Assembly (NCBI GenBank): GCA_960531495.1 | Contig: OY482852.1 | Span: 6,215,004 to 6,279,003, forward strand | Source of the DNA: Zeus faber | Taxonomy: Eukaryota > Chordata > Actinopteri > Zeiformes > Zeidae | Length of the DNA stretch: 64,000 nucleotides | Reading direction: 5' to 3' | In this document: piece after piece, positions 11,033 through 23,235 of the stretch | Layout of the letters: every line of letters begins with the position of its first letter | How positions within the stretch are numbered: the first letter of the stretch is position 1 | The notes under the pieces: generated by a model | What the model was told of the DNA's origin: nothing | Databases searched by the model: none | What the model saw: only the letters and a program-made list of their open reading frames with translations | Position numbers and translations under genes: made by a program

Positions 11033-12214
11033 ACTATCTGATAAAACGTGATATCGAACGCCAGCAACACGCGAAGAACATGAGCAACACGCGCGTTGAG
11101 CTCCTTCTTGAGCGTCGGGATCGTGATGATCATGAAAAAATCTCCGTATACCGTGCGTGTGAATGGGGCCTCGATACTGCGATTCCAGTCTGAGGGCTCT
11201 GTGCACGCCGCAGGTGAAGTTCACAGGAGAGGCGTCGAGTCACTTCGGCAGAAAATCCATTTCCTGTTTCTTATTGGAACGCGTCGTGTCTGGAAGGGTT
11301 CGCTGTTTTTCTAGCCAAGCCTAAAATTCAGACTTAATAAAACATGAAATCTCCTTTTCCAATCTGATATTGATATATTACTAGTATTTTCAACCTACTG
11401 CACTGCCGACACGTGGAAATAGTGGGTTGCCATTGGACTGATCCGTTAAAGCAGGAGGAGTAATTATCATGAACGTTGTGCCGCTGAGCTGCTTTGACAA
11501 GACAATCACGGTAAATATTTTATGAGCATTTATCCCCTGAAACAGGGCAATAACCAAACAACCAAAGTGGTACTTATTCACTTAATAAATGACCTGGTAT
11601 TTTTTTTTACCGTAATTTTGAGGTTTTGCGGCTGATTAGCGCGCCGAACATTGGATTGATCCGACGGCGGTCGCCGAGTCGAGCTTCCATCCGTCAACCG
11701 TCAGACTTAGTGCCGATGTGCCGTAATTAAAACGAGCGGCTTCACCTCACGCGCGCCACCCATTCGCCGGCTCTCCGTAAAACGCTTTGCTTTCGGTCCT
11801 TTTTTCACGCCCGCAGCCGAGGGTCTTTGCCGAGCTCCCCGCTCCTTTTTCAGAGAGACCTTTAGGTTATCGCTATAAATGTGCCGCGGGAGTGTAAATG
11901 ATCTGTGCTTATCCCTCCAAGCCAGAGTGGGGAGAGACGGCATTCCGCCGCTCACTCCATCAGTACCGGGCCTTCACATCCGCCCCCCTGTAGCCCCCCA
12001 ATGTGGCATTTCACCGAGCGCTGGCCCCCCGGTCCCAAGCCGCTATGAGTTGAAAGTCACTTTGGAAGGTGGTGAACAGCCGCGTGGCCCTTACTGCGCA
12101 AAGATTGATTCCTCGCTCTGATCTTTTATTACAATGTTCGGCATTCCGGCACCTCTCCGAGGGAAAATACCCGTTGTCGGAGCGAGGCGGGGAAAATAGA
12201 CGCACCTCACGAGA
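11033..12214. other. Noncoding stretch, no gene recognised
   Basis: Mixed-composition DNA without simple repeats of note. No exon, RNA or repeat family was recognised. Confidence 0.5.
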
Positions 12215-12470
12215 ATATTACTTTGACGATTGCTGCCAATATCCCATTACAGGGAAAGAACACCGCGGAGCTCATTTATGGACGTTTCTCCTCGTGGCAT
12301 ATTAGTTTTGGCTCATTTGAAAGCCGGGCCCTAATATCACGCCTCATGGCTAATAATGCCCGCGCTCGCCTGCAACCTTTCCACTCGCCTTGTCAACAGA
12401 TCGATAAGTTAATACCAGGCATCGGAAAAACATAAGGGCAAGAAGTCACAGTCCACCTGCCTGTGACCTT
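12215..12470. other. Unique noncoding block, possible regulatory element
   Basis: Repeat-free, balanced sequence with several TAAT-type cores (for example around 12300-12360) and no coding signature. Regulatory function is only a guess from texture. Confidence 0.18.
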
Positions 12471-13583
12471 TTCCGAAAAGAACATATATGCAGGAATGTC
12501 GGGGGCCGGGCAAACATGTCCGCCCTGCCCCGCATCACAATGCCTCGCGAGAGCGACGCACCGTGTCGGAATACAAGAGGATGAATCAGCCCCGCGCGGA
12601 ACGGCAACACTGCACCGGGGGGGGTCGGGGATCAGGGGGGGGTCCAGTGTCATTAATATTTGATGGAGTACGATGGAGGTAACCTTTAAGGCTTCCTACT
12701 GCTGAGTACTCCCATGCAACCTTTTCTTTTCATCTGGACTGCTCCCTTCCGCCCGCCAACTCAGCCATCTTGATTCCGGGTGGACCTGGACGTATGCGCC
12801 ATAACAATCACAAAAATGGACCTTTTTAATTCAAAGGTCTAGTCCATACGTTACGCTTATTGGGACACCGTGTCCGGACGTCGTTGTTGCGGCTGTTGTC
12901 GTTGGCCTCTGACCTTTAGAAATTTGGATGCTCTGTCAGTGATAAGGGATGTGCACAGCAGCACCAATCTATCAGGGGCGTTCTGGCACTTCCTGTCAGA
13001 CACCACCACCACCGCTGCCTGGACGAGTCACCTACAAGGAAGATTCCTCTGTTTTGGTGCCGGGGGATGTGATGTTAACATACACGGCTACACCTGTACG
13101 AATGACCTACACTCTACGAAATGCGGCGATATGCGCTCACATCATTTTAAGACGTTAAAGCGTCCGGCCAAAAAGTGCTTGAGCGGAATCGGAATTCCAT
13201 TCAAAACGGCGACGATCTTTATCAATATCTGTAAAAAAAAACAAAAAACAGCATTATTTTCTCAAAGTTTCCCTTTTTCTGTTCAAACGACGAGTTTAAA
13301 AACATTTTTTATTTATTTTTTGCTCACTTGAGGTGATGGGGATGCTTTTTCGTTCTTTGTTGTGAAAGTTCATCCGGACAGTTTACAGATCAGGTCGGAC
13401 AGACAGGGACGGGGTGAAGCACGTGGGCTAAACCTCGGCACCACGAGGCCCGACAACCCGTTCATCTGCAGCGGGAGAGCCTCTTTGTTTGAACGGAGAT
13501 TGAAATTGTAAAAGCTTTCGCCGTTTTTTCCCGATGCCTAATTGACGCCGTAGATGTCAAATTTCCCCCCCGTGATCCACACA

Positions 13584-13586
<3 letters not shown>
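12471..13586. other. Noncoding stretch, no gene recognised
   Basis: Contains G runs near 12617 and 12637 and A/T-rich DNA near 13230-13320. The 153-codon frame at 12870-13331 shows no motif, no codon bias I can see, and ends in low-complexity sequence. Confidence 0.5.
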
Positions 13587-13621
<35 letters not shown>

Positions 13622-13628
13622 TGCGCGC
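13587..13628. repeat. (GT)n microsatellite
   Basis: About 42 bp of GT with GC variants at the right end. Confidence 0.96.
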
Positions 13629-16499
13629 TCACACCGAGTTATTGACAGGTTTGATTTGTGTAGTTGTTTTCCGGTTTCTCTACTTAGTTGAACATGGACG
13701 TCAAAGGCTGCGGTTGAAGCCGTCGATGGTTTTGATTGTTGGGTGTCCGGGTTGTGCCCTGTGAGGATGTCGGAGGGCTCCGTTCTACGCCAGCACCACC
13801 GGCAAACTCTCATTTGAATGTTTGCACCGGTTTTCCCACGGCGTCCACAAGGATATTGGTCGTTTAAAGGAGGTTCAGTAGCGGTTCCTCTGTGCTCTAC
13901 CGTAGATTTAGCAGAAGAATAGGTAGAAAATAGTTTGTGGGAGACCCTGGATAATGATTGTTTTTTTTTTTTTTTTGTATTTCCTTTTCAGTGTCTAGCA
14001 TTTTTCTGGGAAATTGTTTGCCCGGTTGAATGTGTTTGTGCCATTGATCTTTGCCATCTGATAAGGAGGCCCGGCGACAGGCTGTTAACCTCAAACAGAG
14101 GGGGCATTAATCCATTTCAACCATCTTGCCGCTCTTCATGCGGAGCGCCGAGGACGGCACTATCCTGCTGCGCAAGCCAATAAAACCTCAGAACTCACGA
14201 CTTTCAAATTCTCCTTTTTTTTTTTTTAACCGTGAATTTAAGGTCAGTGTGGCCCTTGAAATCGTTTTTTATTTTTTTTTAAGTCTTTGATTAAATTCCC
14301 CAGAATGCTTGGTCATCGGTTTGGAAACAAGACTGTGACGTGGTTTTCCTCCGACTGTGGCTGTGCACCGCGTAGGAGATTTGGTACAGCCAGTCATGTA
14401 CGCCCAAAGCGGTTTATTGGCTTATGGGTTGACAGGTCCTACTGTTTGAAATGTTTACTGTCGTGATGAGAAATGTCCTTTCAGAGGAACCTAAGGTTTC
14501 GGGGCGTGCCTCAGGAAATATACTGTGGCCACTAATGGATTTTGTAATTGGAAGTTGCATGGGGGTGGGGGGGGGTTGTATCATTTAAAGGTCTGTTTCA
14601 AAAAAGACCTGGAGTTTAATAGAGAGTGCCTTCAGGCAACATCTTGCGCTGTTTAACCCTGAGCGATGGCCTGCTAATGGATTTTTCGACTGACGGCTGC
14701 ATTAAAGCAATGACTGCATTTCACATGTCAGTATTTGTCCGCTCGACATTCACTAATATGCTCTGTCTTTTGATTAAATTAAAACTGGTTCAGTTTTGGC
14801 ATCAAACGTTCACTTAAATGCTGGATATTTCGCTGAGAAAGTCACTTTTTTTTTAGAATAGATTTTCCAATTGAAAGCTTAGACACGGCAACATGAAGAA
14901 ACCCGCATTTGGTATCAGAAGCTAAATTAAATTCCAGTTGGGAAAATAATTGAATAGTGATTTTTTTTTTCGACTAATATTATGATTGCGGTTTTGTATA
15001 CCATTTTTTTTTTACTTCCTTATCTTCTGTATAATACAGAGCATTGTGTCACGAAATACAAGCAACAAAACATTCTATCGTGTGACCAACACAACAATGA
15101 ACACAGTTAACATATAAACCGCTCTTTCCTGTCGGCCAGGCCTGCGTGTTATGATGAAATGAGATGAATTGATGCATGAACTGATATGAATAACACATCT
15201 TTATTGAACTACTGAATTGTGAAAATAAAAACCTTCAATCACAGTAGAACACTGACTGATTGGTTTAACTTCAAGCCTCGTATTAGTTTGAATCGATAAA
15301 TGAACTGAATGAAATGAATGAAATAAATCGCAGGCTTTGTGCTTTGAAAATTGCATTCTGTTAAATTGCGATGTCGGTTTGAATTTCATTAATCGTTCAG
15401 TCCTATTATATAGTGTAACAACATTTGTAACGGATGCTCCCACGGCCGCACATATAAAGTTGAAGCTTTATCATAGCTTCCTTAGTTCTGTAATTATCTT
15501 TTCAAACACGACATCAACGATGCACACACAAAGCTACAACACATCATAACAACCCATTGTTTCAGAGAACAATACATATTTTATCGATGGGATTTTGGTC
15601 GCATGCCGAGAAAAGGACACAAGCTCCACGGCTGCGGCGGTTAAGTACCGGCCTCGAGGAGCTGTGGAGTAATCCGTTGCGGTCTACCTCATGGGGTGAG
15701 GCGTCACTTCTTTAAAATCACTTTCATGCGTTTAATCATTCTGTTGCTGGCGTTTGTCTCACCCCTCTTGTCTCTTTTTTTGTTTGGCTCTGCTCCGATT
15801 CCTTCCCTCCTGTTTCATTCGGCGAGGTGTGTTTGCCGTCAAGTCGTCTTTATGTTCCTTTTCAAGTTCTTTTGACCTCATTATTATTGTCTTTCTTTTG
15901 TCAGACTCGACTTCATTTGTTAGTGTTGCACTTGCTTTACGACGATCACAGTCGATTCCGTTTTCGGCCCGTTTACCCTCACCTTGGCTTCGATCCGCAG
16001 CACCTGCGACCCCCGTGTCCCGGTGGGTCGGCCCCTCACCACATTATTCAAACATGCGCGCGTCACTTTCGTGAACCTTGAAGGCACAGAACGTGCATCC
16101 GTCACGAGTACAGACGCTCAGCCTCAACCTCACACGTCTATGCGCCGATAGTATCATCCAATCGGCCGCGGGGCAGGATCCACGAGAAAAGTGTTTATGT
16201 GCGGACAAACAAAATGCTTTCTGCAGATTGAAAACAGGGTTCAAACAAACAGAGCCGCCGACCATCGCACAACAAGGAATCTCGGGATCTCAGAAACAGC
16301 CGCACCTACTGTTTGCGGAACGTCAAACAAATCCCCGTCTTTGGCTTGACACACCATGTCCTTCCGAAGACCTTGTGATAGTTAAAACCGTCCAAATGTT
16401 CTCCTAGAGTACAGCTCGTTATTTATCTAAAACCCCCTACAATGTTCCCCCTGGATCAACTGCCAAAAGCTGATTCACTTTTTTTTACTACATGTCGTA
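13629..16499. other. Noncoding stretch up to assembly gap
   Basis: Mostly AT-rich unique sequence with T runs at about 13961-13975, 14215-14227 and 14962-14971. The part at about 14000-14190 is balanced and repeat-free, a texture sometimes seen in conserved noncoding DNA. No exon or RNA gene was recognised. Confidence 0.5.
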
Positions 16500-16699
16500 N
16501 NNNNNNNNNNNNNNNNNNNNNNNNNNNNNNNNNNNNNNNNNNNNNNNNNNNNNNNNNNNNNNNNNNNNNNNNNNNNNNNNNNNNNNNNNNNNNNNNNNNN
16601 NNNNNNNNNNNNNNNNNNNNNNNNNNNNNNNNNNNNNNNNNNNNNNNNNNNNNNNNNNNNNNNNNNNNNNNNNNNNNNNNNNNNNNNNNNNNNNNNNNN
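16500..16699. other. Assembly gap (200 N)
   Basis: Exactly 200 consecutive N. A round number suggests a placeholder gap of unknown true size. Open frames drawn through it are meaningless. Confidence 0.99.
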
Positions 16700-17033
16700 C
16701 GCTTGGCCGTGACGATAGCGCCGTCTGAGTGTAATTCAATTTGACCCGTTGCTAATAATGTCCTGAGCCTTATTTAGCAGAGCTCTACGGTTAGATTGCC
16801 GCCACTTAATTGAGAGTGACACGATAGCACCGGCAGCTGGCGTGGCACGTCGTCCACCGGGAGAATGTTATGGCAGAGGTGTGTTGAAGAGCGATCCGTG
16901 TGTTTAATGTGTCTAACCGCTGATTGTCTTAAGAAATTATTCTGGACGTACCCTTCAGAGACGCGTGTTTTACAGCTGACACTTTAGAGGTGACCCAGGT
17001 TATCTGCTATCGGCCAAGGAACGGCTCTAACGG
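16700..17033. other. Unique noncoding stretch
   Basis: Balanced sequence right of the gap with no recognised gene or repeat. The next element starts at a TTAA at 17034. Confidence 0.45.
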
Positions 17034-17200
17034 TTAAAGGGGACCTATTTATTTTCCCTCAAACATAATATTATTATACTTCTTGCCTCAAATTTGTTCA
17101 GAAGCAGATTTTGGTGAACCGACGAGGTGAAATCAGTGAAAGTTTACGGATTAAATACAACGGAAACCGGAATTTCTGCTCAAACCGATCGAAACTAGGG
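17034..17200 (-). mobile_element. TTAA-type TIR element, internally deleted fragment
   Basis: Starts with TTAA at 17034-17037 followed by AGGGGACCTATTTA, the same terminus as the full element at 42403-43252. Soon after comes, in reverse complement, a block matching about 42645-42710 of that element: GCCTCAAATTTGTTCAGAA here against TTCTGAACAAATTTGAGGC there. The terminus is thus joined to a deep internal segment, meaning a large deletion. The opposite terminus is not visible. Confidence 0.7.
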
Positions 17201-17214
17201 GCCTCAGGAGGGTG

Positions 17215-17800
17215 GTGCCACCCACTACCCTCACGAAAATTAACCATGGTTTTAACATGGTAAGCAGACGCATGGTCAACTATGTTTTTTTGCCAGAGAG
17301 AATAACTGTGGTTTATGACTTATACTATGGTTTAACCATGGTGTGGTGTGGGGATGGGGGATTTACCTGTTGCTCGTTCGACCAATCAACAAGCAACAGG
17401 CATACAGCCACACTGATCCTGGGCCCCAATTTCACAGACCCAGGACAGGTGTGGCTGCAAAAACCACACCATCCCCACATCACACATGGTTTTACCAGGG
17501 TTTACAAAAGTATCTCAGCCAAGGTTTCATGGTGAAATGAAAAACCATGGTTTGTGAACCACGTTTATTCTATGGTTTAATCACACTATACAATGATTCT
17601 CCTACAGTATTACCACCGTATCACCACCATGGTTTTACTACTATGCTCCATAGTTTACCATGGTTGAACATGTGGTTATCCCATTACCATTGATTTACTC
17701 AAATTTCATCAGGTTTAACAAAGGGTCATTTATGGTGTTGCCTTTGTAGTATTAGTATTGTAGTATTGTATTGTATTGTAGTATCGATTTGTATTTGGAT
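17215..17800. repeat. CCATGGTT-rich interspersed repeat
   Basis: Many copies of the self-complementary core CCATGG in the context AACCATGGTT (for example about 17243, 17335, 17546, 17628 and 17658) within diverged surroundings. It is probably a decayed DNA-transposon-type repeat; the family is not named. A small TIR insert occupies 17336-17489. Confidence 0.6.
17336..17489. mobile_element. 154-bp TIR insert nested in the CCATGG repeat
   Basis: The left end (CCATGGTGTGGTGTGGGGAT) and the reverse complement of the right end (CCATGTGTGATGTGGGGATG) are imperfect inverted repeats of about 25 bp. Inside are ACCTGTTGCTCG and AGGTGTGGC..AAACCACACCA, both also present in reverse orientation at about 24735-24815. 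This makes it a member of a small interspersed MITE-like family. Confidence 0.6.
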
Positions 17801-17980
17801 TACAGTAAGCCATGAGCATACCATTGTGAAAAAAAAAAAGCTAAAACTGGTTCCTCTCCCAGCCATAACAAACAATCATTGATAAGGCGACAATAAGCAT
17901 AGTTACCATAAAGTACCATAGTAAACCAAGAGACTAAACCCCTAACCGCCTCTGATGGCTGCGTCCATTTGTGGATAAAT

Positions 17981-18035
17981 AATTGTAAGTGGCTTTGGAA
18001 GAAATCGTGGGCGAAACAGTGATGTAATGTCATAA
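17981..18035 (+). mobile_element. SINE/L2-type 3' tail fragment
   Basis: TTGTAAGTGGCTTTGGAAG, then ..AAACAGTGATGTAATGTC matches the tail of the SINE at 514-712 and the widespread teleost L2-like tail. The head and central part are absent, so this is a fragment. Confidence 0.65.
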
Positions 18036-18090
18036 CACCCCAATGTTTAACCTGTGGGACCCTAGTAGTCCATGGAAGCGCTGCAGGCGC

Positions 18091-18509
18091 TAACCCTAAC
18101 CCTAACCCTAACCCTAACCCTAACCCTACCCTAGCCCTAACCCTAACTGTACCTTAACCCTAACCCTAAACCAAACCCTAACCCTAACCTTAACCCAAAC
18201 CCAAACCCTAACCCTAACCCTAACCCTGTCCACACCCTAACCCTAACCCTGACCCTAACCCTAACCATACCCTGACCCTAACCCTAATCCTACCCTAACC
18301 CTAACCCTAACCTAAAACTTAACCCTAAGCCTAAGCCTAACCCTTAGCCCAAACCCTAACCCTAACCCTAACCCTAACCTAACCTAACCCTTACCCTAAC
18401 CCTAACCCCTAACCCCTAACCCTAACCTTAACACTAAACCCTAACCCTAACCCTAACTTATGCTAACCCTAACCCCTACCCCTACCCCTAACCCTAACCC
18501 TAACCCTAA
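18091..18509. repeat. Interstitial telomeric repeat array (CCCTAA)n
   Basis: About 420 bp built of CCCTAA units (the C-rich strand of the vertebrate telomere repeat TTAGGG), many perfect, others degenerate (CCCTAC, CCTTAA, CCCAAA, CCCCTA). It is flanked on both sides by ordinary sequence, so it is interstitial rather than a chromosome end. A short second tract of four units lies at 22213-22238. Confidence 0.95.
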
Positions 18510-18559
18510 GAAAAACAGCAAACCATGTTTTTATGGATTACTTTTTATATAAATAAAAA

Positions 18560-18660
18560 ACACAGGTACTCCTCACTTTACGACCGAGTTCCTACAACCA
18601 GGTCATTAAGTGAATTGGTCGATAAGTGAGGACCCATGTTATTTCACAGTAAGGGGGCGG
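18560..18660. mobile_element. MITE-like end fragment
   Basis: Contains inverted pieces CCTCACTTTACGACC (about 18570) and GGTCGATAAGTGAGG (about 18617-18631), a small foldback of a kind common in teleost genomes. It runs directly into the AT minisatellite at 18660. Confidence 0.45.
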
Positions 18661-19026
18661 GGCTGGTATATATAGTGTATGAAGTATATATAGTGTATAT
18701 AGTATATATAGTGTATGAAGTATATATAGTGTATATAGTATATATAGTGTATGAAGTATATATAGTGTATATAGTATATATAGTGTATATGGTGTTATTT
18801 CATGGTAAGGGGTCGTGGCCATTGAGAACGCTAGTGTACTGAATACTGACAGACTGCAGGAACAAGACTGGTGATGAGAAGAGATGTATACAGTGTATAT
18901 AGTATATATAGTGAATATAGTATATATAGTGTATAGTGTATATAGTATATATAGTATTTAGAGTAGATATAGTATATATAGTATATATAGTGTATATATA
19001 GTATATATAGTGTATATAGTATATAA
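18660..19026. repeat. TATATAGTGTA minisatellite, two blocks
   Basis: 18660-18790 is a ~42-bp unit (three near-identical copies of a TATATAGTGTATGAAG-containing segment). 18885-19026 is a related, more irregular array. Between them a copy of the sequence before the first block (GTTATTTCAC/TGGTAAGGGG) recurs at about 18794, so the whole block was partly duplicated. Confidence 0.85.
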
Positions 19027-20847
19027 AGGGTGATGCGTGATGAGATGCTTGACGCTGAGACGTCGTGGTATTGTACACAGTGTACTACACAGACTGGTCA
19101 GAGAGCTTGTAGTTAAACAGATTGTTCTTTCAGTGAGTAGTACCAGTATGATAATTGTAATAATCTCGTGGTATTTTTCCAAATGTAGAGCGTTGAATCC
19201 AACGGCGATTTTCTTTAAAAAAGTGCACCAAACACATCAGCAGTGCGACAAACCCATTAACGGAAAGCAGCGCGGCAGTGAGAACAAACGCCTCTCACGT
19301 GTCGTATGTGGTGGTCGTATGTGGGACGCAGACGTCTTTTAGGGATTCTTCGCCGAAAAGGTTCGACTCGAGCAGCTAAACAGTGATTTTGATTCGGGCG
19401 GGGGTGAGGGCGGGGGGGCGGTTGGGTGGTGGGGGTGCCGTTCCATCCTGTGAACCCACAGCGTTGATGTCGTCTTCTCAGTGACAGCGCTCCGCTCCGT
19501 GGCCTACTTTAAAACCGGGCTCAAAGCGACACCGCGGCAAGCCCCCGTACCGCGCCGCCAAAGCGACTCCGCCTCAGAAAGTCGACGGCGTTCGTCGGCA
19601 CAGCCACCGCCATGTCCCCCCCCCACCCCCCCAAAAAAAAAACCGAGATGGATGGAAGCAGATGAAATCCGACAAAGACGCGGCGGCCCGAAAAGTCAGC
19701 GAGGGAAAGCGAGGCGGCACGCGCTCCGGTGGACGGCCTTCCTCCATCAATAACACCAATAAACCGGTTGAAGGCGCTTTAGACACAGTTGTCCGTCAGC
19801 GCCGGTGATGGCACCATTAAATATTTCTCCATTTGGGGGAAACTTCACTTTCGCTCGCTTTTAACCGCACCTTCATAAAGAACTCAATTTTTTCTTTTTT
19901 TTTTGTTCCGTCTCTTTATCGCCCGGGTGCAGGCATCTCAAGGAGCTGAGCGGGAAAAGAAAAGGCCCCATATTTTTCCTTATCCTCATTAGGCGCCACA
20001 AAGGGCCCCCCCGCCTGCTTTTGTCTCTTAAATCTGTCTCCTGACCAGCCGACGGGGGCCATGATGGAGCTGGTGCCACGCGGGCTGTGATCGTCTCCGG
20101 TGATACCGGAGCCCTGAAAAGAAGTGCTTCGCAAGGAGCCCGGCTAAATGACTTTTTTTTCTTTTTTCCCCGCTCCTCCCCGTCCCGTCCCCCCCCGCCC
20201 CGTCCCCGCGGCGTTGCCTCTTCCCTGTCGCGATGATCTCGATCTCGCGGCGGAATGTTCCCAAAATCAAAGTTGCGGACGCACACGTGTTGCTTTTGGA
20301 CGTCTTAAGCTCGTTTTACGCACTATCGGGTCCAGCTCAGGTTGGCTGTACCGCCGGGGTTTGAAATTTTAGAGAAATGACCCAATTTCCCTTCTTTTTT
20401 TTTTTTTTTCTTTTTCCCCTTAACTTTCATGGACTTTAGAATTGTGTTTCTTCCTTTGAAACGCTCTTTTCTCCAGAGACCATTTTTCTGGAGGAGGCAT
20501 AAAATACGTTTAATCCACACTTGCACTACCCGGCAACAAGAGCATAAACTCAGACAAAAATAAACATTAGGTAACAGCAGAACATTAGGTCATTTCCAAA
20601 GTGTCAAATATCGGAGAGTTGCAAGGAGCTGCAGTACGCTTTGTTAAATGGTAATAAGGTGGCGGTATACTTCATTTGTGGTAAATGGGATAAAACATGG
20701 TTTGGTCAGTTAATGACTTATGACATCCACGTCTTTTGTCTCTTATATACTGTAAGTATTACTTTGAAATCCCGTGGTCAGTCAAGTCACACACTGATTT
20801 ATTTATCAGTGATTGTTGTTGGTGTCTGGCTTTGCTCTGTCACACTG
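19027..20847. other. Noncoding stretch with homopolymer runs
   Basis: Contains C/A runs near 19616-19642 and T runs near 19896 and 20394-20410. GC-rich parts produce chance frames. No gene or repeat family was recognised. Confidence 0.5.
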
Positions 20848-20887
20848 GCGACACGCACGCACGCACGCACGCAGGCACGCACGCTCG
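20848..20887. repeat. (ACGC)n microsatellite
   Basis: About ten ACGC-type units with minor variants. Confidence 0.9.
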
Positions 20888-21206
20888 CGTGTTATTTTGA
20901 GGCGGAGTGGGTGTAGAGAAGGGATCCGCCATGTTTGTTAAAGGTCAACCTTCAAGGTGTCATTAGCATGGGGCGGGCCGTGGATTGCGTGTTTCCACCT
21001 CTTTCTGTATCGCATGCAGGAACGCATCGTCTCTAATTAAACACTGGAATCTCTCGGACGTCTCATGTAATAATGATACAGTTGGGAAGTGGTTTGTTTA
21101 CAAGCGATTAACACAACAGACACAAGGTGCTTTACAATTTGCCTGCAGGGTCATTATGTTATGTTGGGGCTGCCAATGTCAACACTAGATTATGCATTGA
21201 TACAAT

Positions 21207-21208
<2 letters not shown>
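20888..21208. other. Noncoding stretch
   Basis: No gene or repeat recognised. Confidence 0.4.
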
Positions 21209-21267
<59 letters not shown>

Positions 21268-21276
21268 TGCGCGCGC
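21209..21276. repeat. (GT)n-(GTGC)n microsatellite
   Basis: About 40 bp of GT followed by GTGC and GC units. Confidence 0.96.
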
Positions 21277-22212
21277 CGTGCCACTGCCACTACGCCGTAG
21301 ATAGGACCATCCATCAGTTCAAAGAGCAGAATAACCAAGAGTGACATTCAATTACACTATGCTAATTTGTATTTATTTATTTATTTATCGGGCTTTTTCG
21401 CCATTCATTTGCTTAATTAACTGTTCTGGACACAAGCTATCATGAGCAGATTGCAATATTCCTTCCAATAACAAACCGTAATGAAATATATTATTAGCAA
21501 TAACGTTAATGGAACGAGTGGAGTGCGACTCGTCACGCCGGCAGGATGGATGGCGTCTTCAGGACAATGAGAGCGACCGGCGCGGGGATTTGGAAACAGG
21601 CCCCCCCTGCGTATGAACCCCGACACGCCTGGAAACTTGTTTTGGACGGGTGTTGAAATGTGCACTCCTGCTTTTTATTTTAATGCGTCATTTGTGTCAT
21701 ATTGTCTGCCAGTCACGAGAAGGCAAGTGTTATTATATAAGTATATATTCCCAACAGTATTTCATAACTGTTGACAAATTCCCGTCAACTGGTCCGTATA
21801 TATGTATAAATTTGGGGTTTTATTTTCTTCTTTTTTTTTACCCTGACTGTTATTGCAAATGGGACCTTATTCTCAATTAAAATGCAATTAAGATTTTAAT
21901 TAATGTGGCTAAAAGAAAGTGCTGCCTGCTTTGACAGGAACCACTGAACCCAAGGCATGTGAAGGTAATTACAGTTTTTTGTTTTTTTTTGCTGTGCCGT
22001 GCAGCCTCTTTGGCGAGGGGTTCGGGGGATTCTCATTAAAGCTTCATTTTAATTTTATTTTTTTATTTTTTGTTTCGCAATCTGGCCTTTATGTGGCGCT
22101 TTAAAGTTGATAAACCTCCACAGGTGATATTACTTTTACCACCTGTGATTACTTGTATGTAAGTACAGTATTCATCATTTTTCGATACTTTTACGCAGGA
22201 TTTTTCTTTTTG
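21277..22212. other. AT-rich noncoding stretch
   Basis: No exon, RNA or repeat family recognised; short ATTT repeats near 21370. Confidence 0.5.
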
Positions 22213-22238
22213 CTAACCCTAACCCTAACCCTAACCCT
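22213..22238. repeat. Short interstitial telomeric tract
   Basis: Four consecutive CCCTAA-type units in the same orientation as the long array at 18091-18509, flanked by unrelated DNA. Confidence 0.85.
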
Positions 22239-22559
22239 GCAGCAGTTTTCTGCAGCAGGGGTGGCGTATTATTATTCCACCGTTATGATGCTCTGTGTAT
22301 TACTGTATTATTATTTATGACCCGTGTGCAGAGGGAGCTTTGTGGGCGTGGTGCCCGTTCCTCCATCACGCGTCACCAACCTGACATGACGTCCCTCTAA
22401 TTGGACGGAGAGAAAAACAGAGCGCTGTTCTTCCTCACCTCGGCGGCCGACGCGATCAAAAAGGTGAAGGAGCGTCCCCGTCGGGGAATCAGGAGGGTCC
22501 GACCAGGAGGATGTTGGGTCGGAGCCCGGGGCCCTGTTCACCGCTGGGAGGACACACCC
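22239..22559. other. Noncoding stretch
   Basis: No gene or repeat recognised. Confidence 0.4.
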
Positions 22560-23235
22560 ACTGTGTGAATATAAAATACACTGTTATAGTACAAAATACA
22601 CAGTTTTAGTGCTAAATACACAGTTTTAATACAAAATACACTATTGTGGTACTAAATACACTGTTTGCATATAAAATACACTGTTTTAATGCAGAATAAA
22701 CTGTTGTCGTACTAAATACACTGTTTTAATATAAAATACACTGTTTTAATACAAAATACACTGTTGTAGTATAAGTTCACTCTATAAATACAAAATACAT
22801 TGTTGTGGTACAAGTACACTGTTTTAGTGCTAAATATACAGTTTTAATACAAAACACACTGTTGTAGTACAAAATACACTGTTTTAGTGCTAATTTTACA
22901 GTTTTGATACAAAATACACTGTTATAGTTCAAAATACACTGTTTGAGTACAAAATACACTGTTTGAGGGCTTAATACACTGTTTAAATACAAAATACACT
23001 ATTTTGGTACAAAATACACTGTTTTAGTGCTTAATACACAGTTTTAATACAAAATACTGTGTTGTAGTACTGAATACACTGTTTTGGTACAAAAAACACA
23101 TGTTGTAGTCCTAAATACACAGTTTTAATACAAAATACACTGTTGTAATACTAAATACACTGTTTTGGTTGGTACAAAATACACTGTTTTAATACCAAAT
23201 ACACTGTTGTAGTACTAAATACGCTGTTTTAATAT
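22560..23235. repeat. 20-bp minisatellite, about 33 units
   Basis: Tandem units of AAATACACTGTTTTAATACA, alternating with a variant containing TGTTGTAGTACT, over about 675 bp. Units differ by substitutions and 1-2-bp indels. Neighbouring units often alternate between the two variants, hinting at a 40-bp higher-order unit. Confidence 0.95.

Noticed and set aside
16442-16744. Open frames across the N gap
   Set aside because: Two thirds of the frame is unknown sequence; no inference is possible.
18091-18509. True chromosome end
   Set aside because: Tens of kilobases of ordinary sequence continue on both sides and many units are degenerate.
22560-23235. CRISPR-like array
   Set aside because: Units are adjacent with no unique spacers, in eukaryotic DNA; it is a minisatellite.
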